A DNA stretch of 14,709 bases from Alphaproteobacteria bacterium. Its GTDB lineage: Bacteria; Pseudomonadota; Alphaproteobacteria; Rhizobiales; Aestuariivirgaceae. Both the position numbers and the translations under genes were made by a program. The notes beneath the pieces were generated by a model. The model was not told where the DNA came from. It saw only the letters and a list, made by a program, of their open reading frames with translations, and ran no database searches. The stretch is from assembly GCA_005884715.1 (NCBI GenBank), contig VAZZ01000170.1, positions 1 to 14,709 on the forward strand. Direction: 5' to 3'. Positions 13,262-14,709 of the stretch are shown here, piece after piece (the stretch's first letter is position 1; each line of letters begins with the position of its first letter).

Positions 13262-14158
13262 ATGGGCTTAGCAAACTTCTTCATGACCGGCTGCACCCGC
13301 AATTCCTTCGCTTTTTTCCTGTTTGTCGCCGCCAGCGTTGCGGTGCTTTCCGCCGCCCAGGCCCAGGATCAAAGCGTGCTCAAAGGGGCCGCGGCCGAAG
13401 AGCCACCCATCCTTCCGCGCTTCCGCCACATCGACCTTGCCGGCAAGCCCACCAGCTTCGCGCGCGATACGATCATCGTGCTCGCCGATGACGACTTCCC
13501 GCCCTTCAGCTATGCCGGTCCCGAGGGCGAAGCCAAGGGCATCGCTGTCGATGCGGCGCAGGCGGTTTGCGATGAGTTCAGGACCAAGTGCAATATCACG
13601 CTCATGCCGTGGACGGCACTTTCCAGTAATCTGAACGACAGCAGCGGCGTCGTGGCCGGCCTCAGATTCGATGATAAGACACTGGCCAGCTTCCAGCCCA
13701 CACGGCCCATCTATCGCGCCCTTGGCCGATTCGCGGTGCGCCAGGAAAACCAGCTTGCGCAAGTGACTCCCCAGGCACTCGAAGGCAAACGCATCGGGGT
13801 CATCGCCGGCAGCGGCTATGAAGCCTGGATCAAACACAATTTCAGCACTGCGGTGATCGTGCCTTATCCCAACCAGAGCGATCTGCAGGAGGCGCTGCGC
13901 ACCGCCAAGGTCGAACTCCTGTTCGGCGATGCATTGCAGCTTGTTTACTGGATGCGCGGCGGCGCCTCGCAAGGTTGCTGCAAATATATCGAGGGCTCCT
14001 ATTTCGACGATGCCTCTTTCAGCCGGCCCTATGTCTTTCTCATTCGCCGCGGCGATGAGGAACTGAAGCAGGCTTTCGACTATGCGCTGGACCAGTTGCA
14101 GGAATCAGGCGGCTTCGCGCGCATCTTCGCCCGCTATATACCGGCCCCGTTCTGGTAG
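13262..14158 (+). CDS. Orphan periplasmic solute-binding protein, family 3 (amino acid type)
   Basis: 298 aa. A signal peptide (FAFFLFVAASVAVLSAAQAQ) suggests cleavage after AQA at residue 34. The mature protein has the family 3 layout: TIIVLADDDFPPFSYAGPEG (entry strand and PPF-Y), then AKGIAVDAAQAVC, a mid-domain LEGKRIGVIAGSGYEAWIK hinge, VELLFGDALQLVYWM, and FSRPYVFLIRRGDEELKQAF near the end. Such proteins bind amino acids or small organic acids for ABC importers or sensor enzymes. No permease or ATPase gene is adjacent, so the partner is elsewhere or it has another role. The start at ATG 13262 or ATG 13283 cannot be decided; neither has a ribosome site. A CC pair (QGCCKY) is present. The end overlaps the convergent pyrD gene by 25 bases. 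Confidence 0.9.
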   Translation: MGLANFFMTGCTRNSFAFFLFVAASVAVLSAAQAQDQSVLKGAAAEEPPILPRFRHIDLAGKPTSFARDTIIVLADDDFPPFSYAGPEGEAKGIAVDAAQAVCDEFRTKCNITLMPWTALSSNLNDSSGVVAGLRFDDKTLASFQPTRPIYRALGRFAVRQENQLAQVTPQALEGKRIGVIAGSGYEAWIKHNFSTAVIVPYPNQSDLQEALRTAKVELLFGDALQLVYWMRGGASQGCCKYIEGSYFDDASFSRPYVFLIRRGDEELKQAFDYALDQLQESGGFARIFARYIPAPFW

Positions 14159-14709
14159 GATTTCGCCTTGCAGCCCACCGCCTCTTCGAGGCTGGCGAGA
14201 CCCGATGCCGCCATCCTTTCGGCAAGCCCGTCGAGGATCGCTGCAATGAGCGAAGGCCCCTTGAAGACGAGCGCCGAATAGAGCTGCAAGAGGCTTGCCC
14301 CTGCCTCGATCCTGCTGAAAGCACTGCCTGCACTGTCAATGCCGCCCACACCAATGAGCGGAATGCGGCCACCGACCTTTAGATAGAGGCGCGCCAGCAT
14401 GCGTGTCGACAGCGAGCATAAAGGCTTGCCCGACAGCCCCCCCGTCTCGCCAGCATGGCCTGAGCGCAAATGAGGCCGCGTGACGGTGGTGTTGGAGACG
14501 ATGACGCCGTCGATCTTCAGCTTAAGGAAAATCGCAGCCATGTCGTCGAGCTCCGTGTCAGTGAGATCAGGCGCGATCTTGACCAGAAGCGGGGGTGTGC
14601 CGCGGCGGGCCCGCACCTCGTTCAACCGGCCGAGCAGTTCTTCGAGCTCGCCCTTCGACTGCAGATTGCGCAGGCCTGGCGTATTGGGCGAGGAGATGTT
14701 CACCGCTAG
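14134..14709 (-). CDS. pyrD: Dihydroorotate dehydrogenase (quinone), C-terminal part
   Basis: About 191 residues are seen; the N-terminal part continues past the window edge. Class 2 PyrD oxidises dihydroorotate to orotate in pyrimidine synthesis, passing electrons through FMN to the quinone pool at the inner membrane. Visible signatures are VNISSPNTPGLRNLQ, LLVKIAPDL (FMN-contacting Lys), VSNTTVTRPHL, GGLSGKPL, LIGVGGIDS (phosphate-binding) and GASLLQLYSAL. The end, GCKAKSYQNGAGI, is a little unusual and overlaps the 3' end of the solute-binding protein gene by 25 bases, perhaps because an original stop was lost. No valid start should be assumed at 14703. Confidence 0.95.
   Translation of the reverse strand, partial: LAVNISSPNTPGLRNLQSKGELEELLGRLNEVRARRGTPPLLVKIAPDLTDTELDDMAAIFLKLKIDGVIVSNTTVTRPHLRSGHAGETGGLSGKPLCSLSTRMLARLYLKVGGRIPLIGVGGIDSAGSAFSRIEAGASLLQLYSALVFKGPSLIAAILDGLAERMAASGLASLEEAVGCKAKSYQNGAGI

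Overview
The window looks like a GC-rich alphaproteobacterial chromosome, most likely Rhizobiales (Hyphomicrobiales). I infer this from the codon use, a translationally coupled dpp-type peptide ABC operon, a DUF6894 protein, an EcfG-type stress promoter and a rhizobial-style pyrD. I cannot name the genus.

Layout: (1) 1-1433 (+) is a two-HKD phospholipase D-like protein, cut from its N-terminal domain by an in-frame TAA at 78-80. (2) 6666 down to 1516 (-) is a five-gene peptide/dipeptide ABC operon in the order SBP, permease, permease, ATPase, ATPase. The last four genes are joined by ATGA overlaps, and the first ATPase has lost its P-loop by an in-frame deletion. (3) 6808-7169 (+) is a broken exodeoxyribonuclease III gene (xthA), scattered over three frames, between the operon and an M20 metallopeptidase gene (8332 down to 7184, -) that may work on the imported peptides. 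(4) 8333-10284 (+) holds five small genes (63-85 aa), two of them recognisable as DUF2171-like and DUF6894. Their leaders carry related palindromes, a 21-bp-spaced direct repeat and one perfect EcfG-type promoter. (5) 12298 down to 10256 (-) is a membrane GT2 glycosyltransferase with a GspE/MshEN-like N-terminal region, followed by a small two-helix membrane protein interrupted by TAG. (6) 12319-14158 (+) encodes a Tat-exported YbaY-META protein, a frameshifted signal-peptide remnant and an orphan family 3 solute-binding protein. (7) 14709-14134 (-) is the C-terminal part of PyrD, running out of the window.

The working themes are peptide uptake and processing, envelope/exopolysaccharide functions, and a probable stress-response small-protein cluster. 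The most striking property is the number of independent lesions in 14.7 kb: two nonsense codons, one domain-removing in-frame deletion, one multiply frameshifted pseudogene and one possible homopolymer frameshift. Either this locus is decaying or the assembly contains errors; read data would separate the two. I saw no rRNA, tRNA, CRISPR array or insertion sequence.
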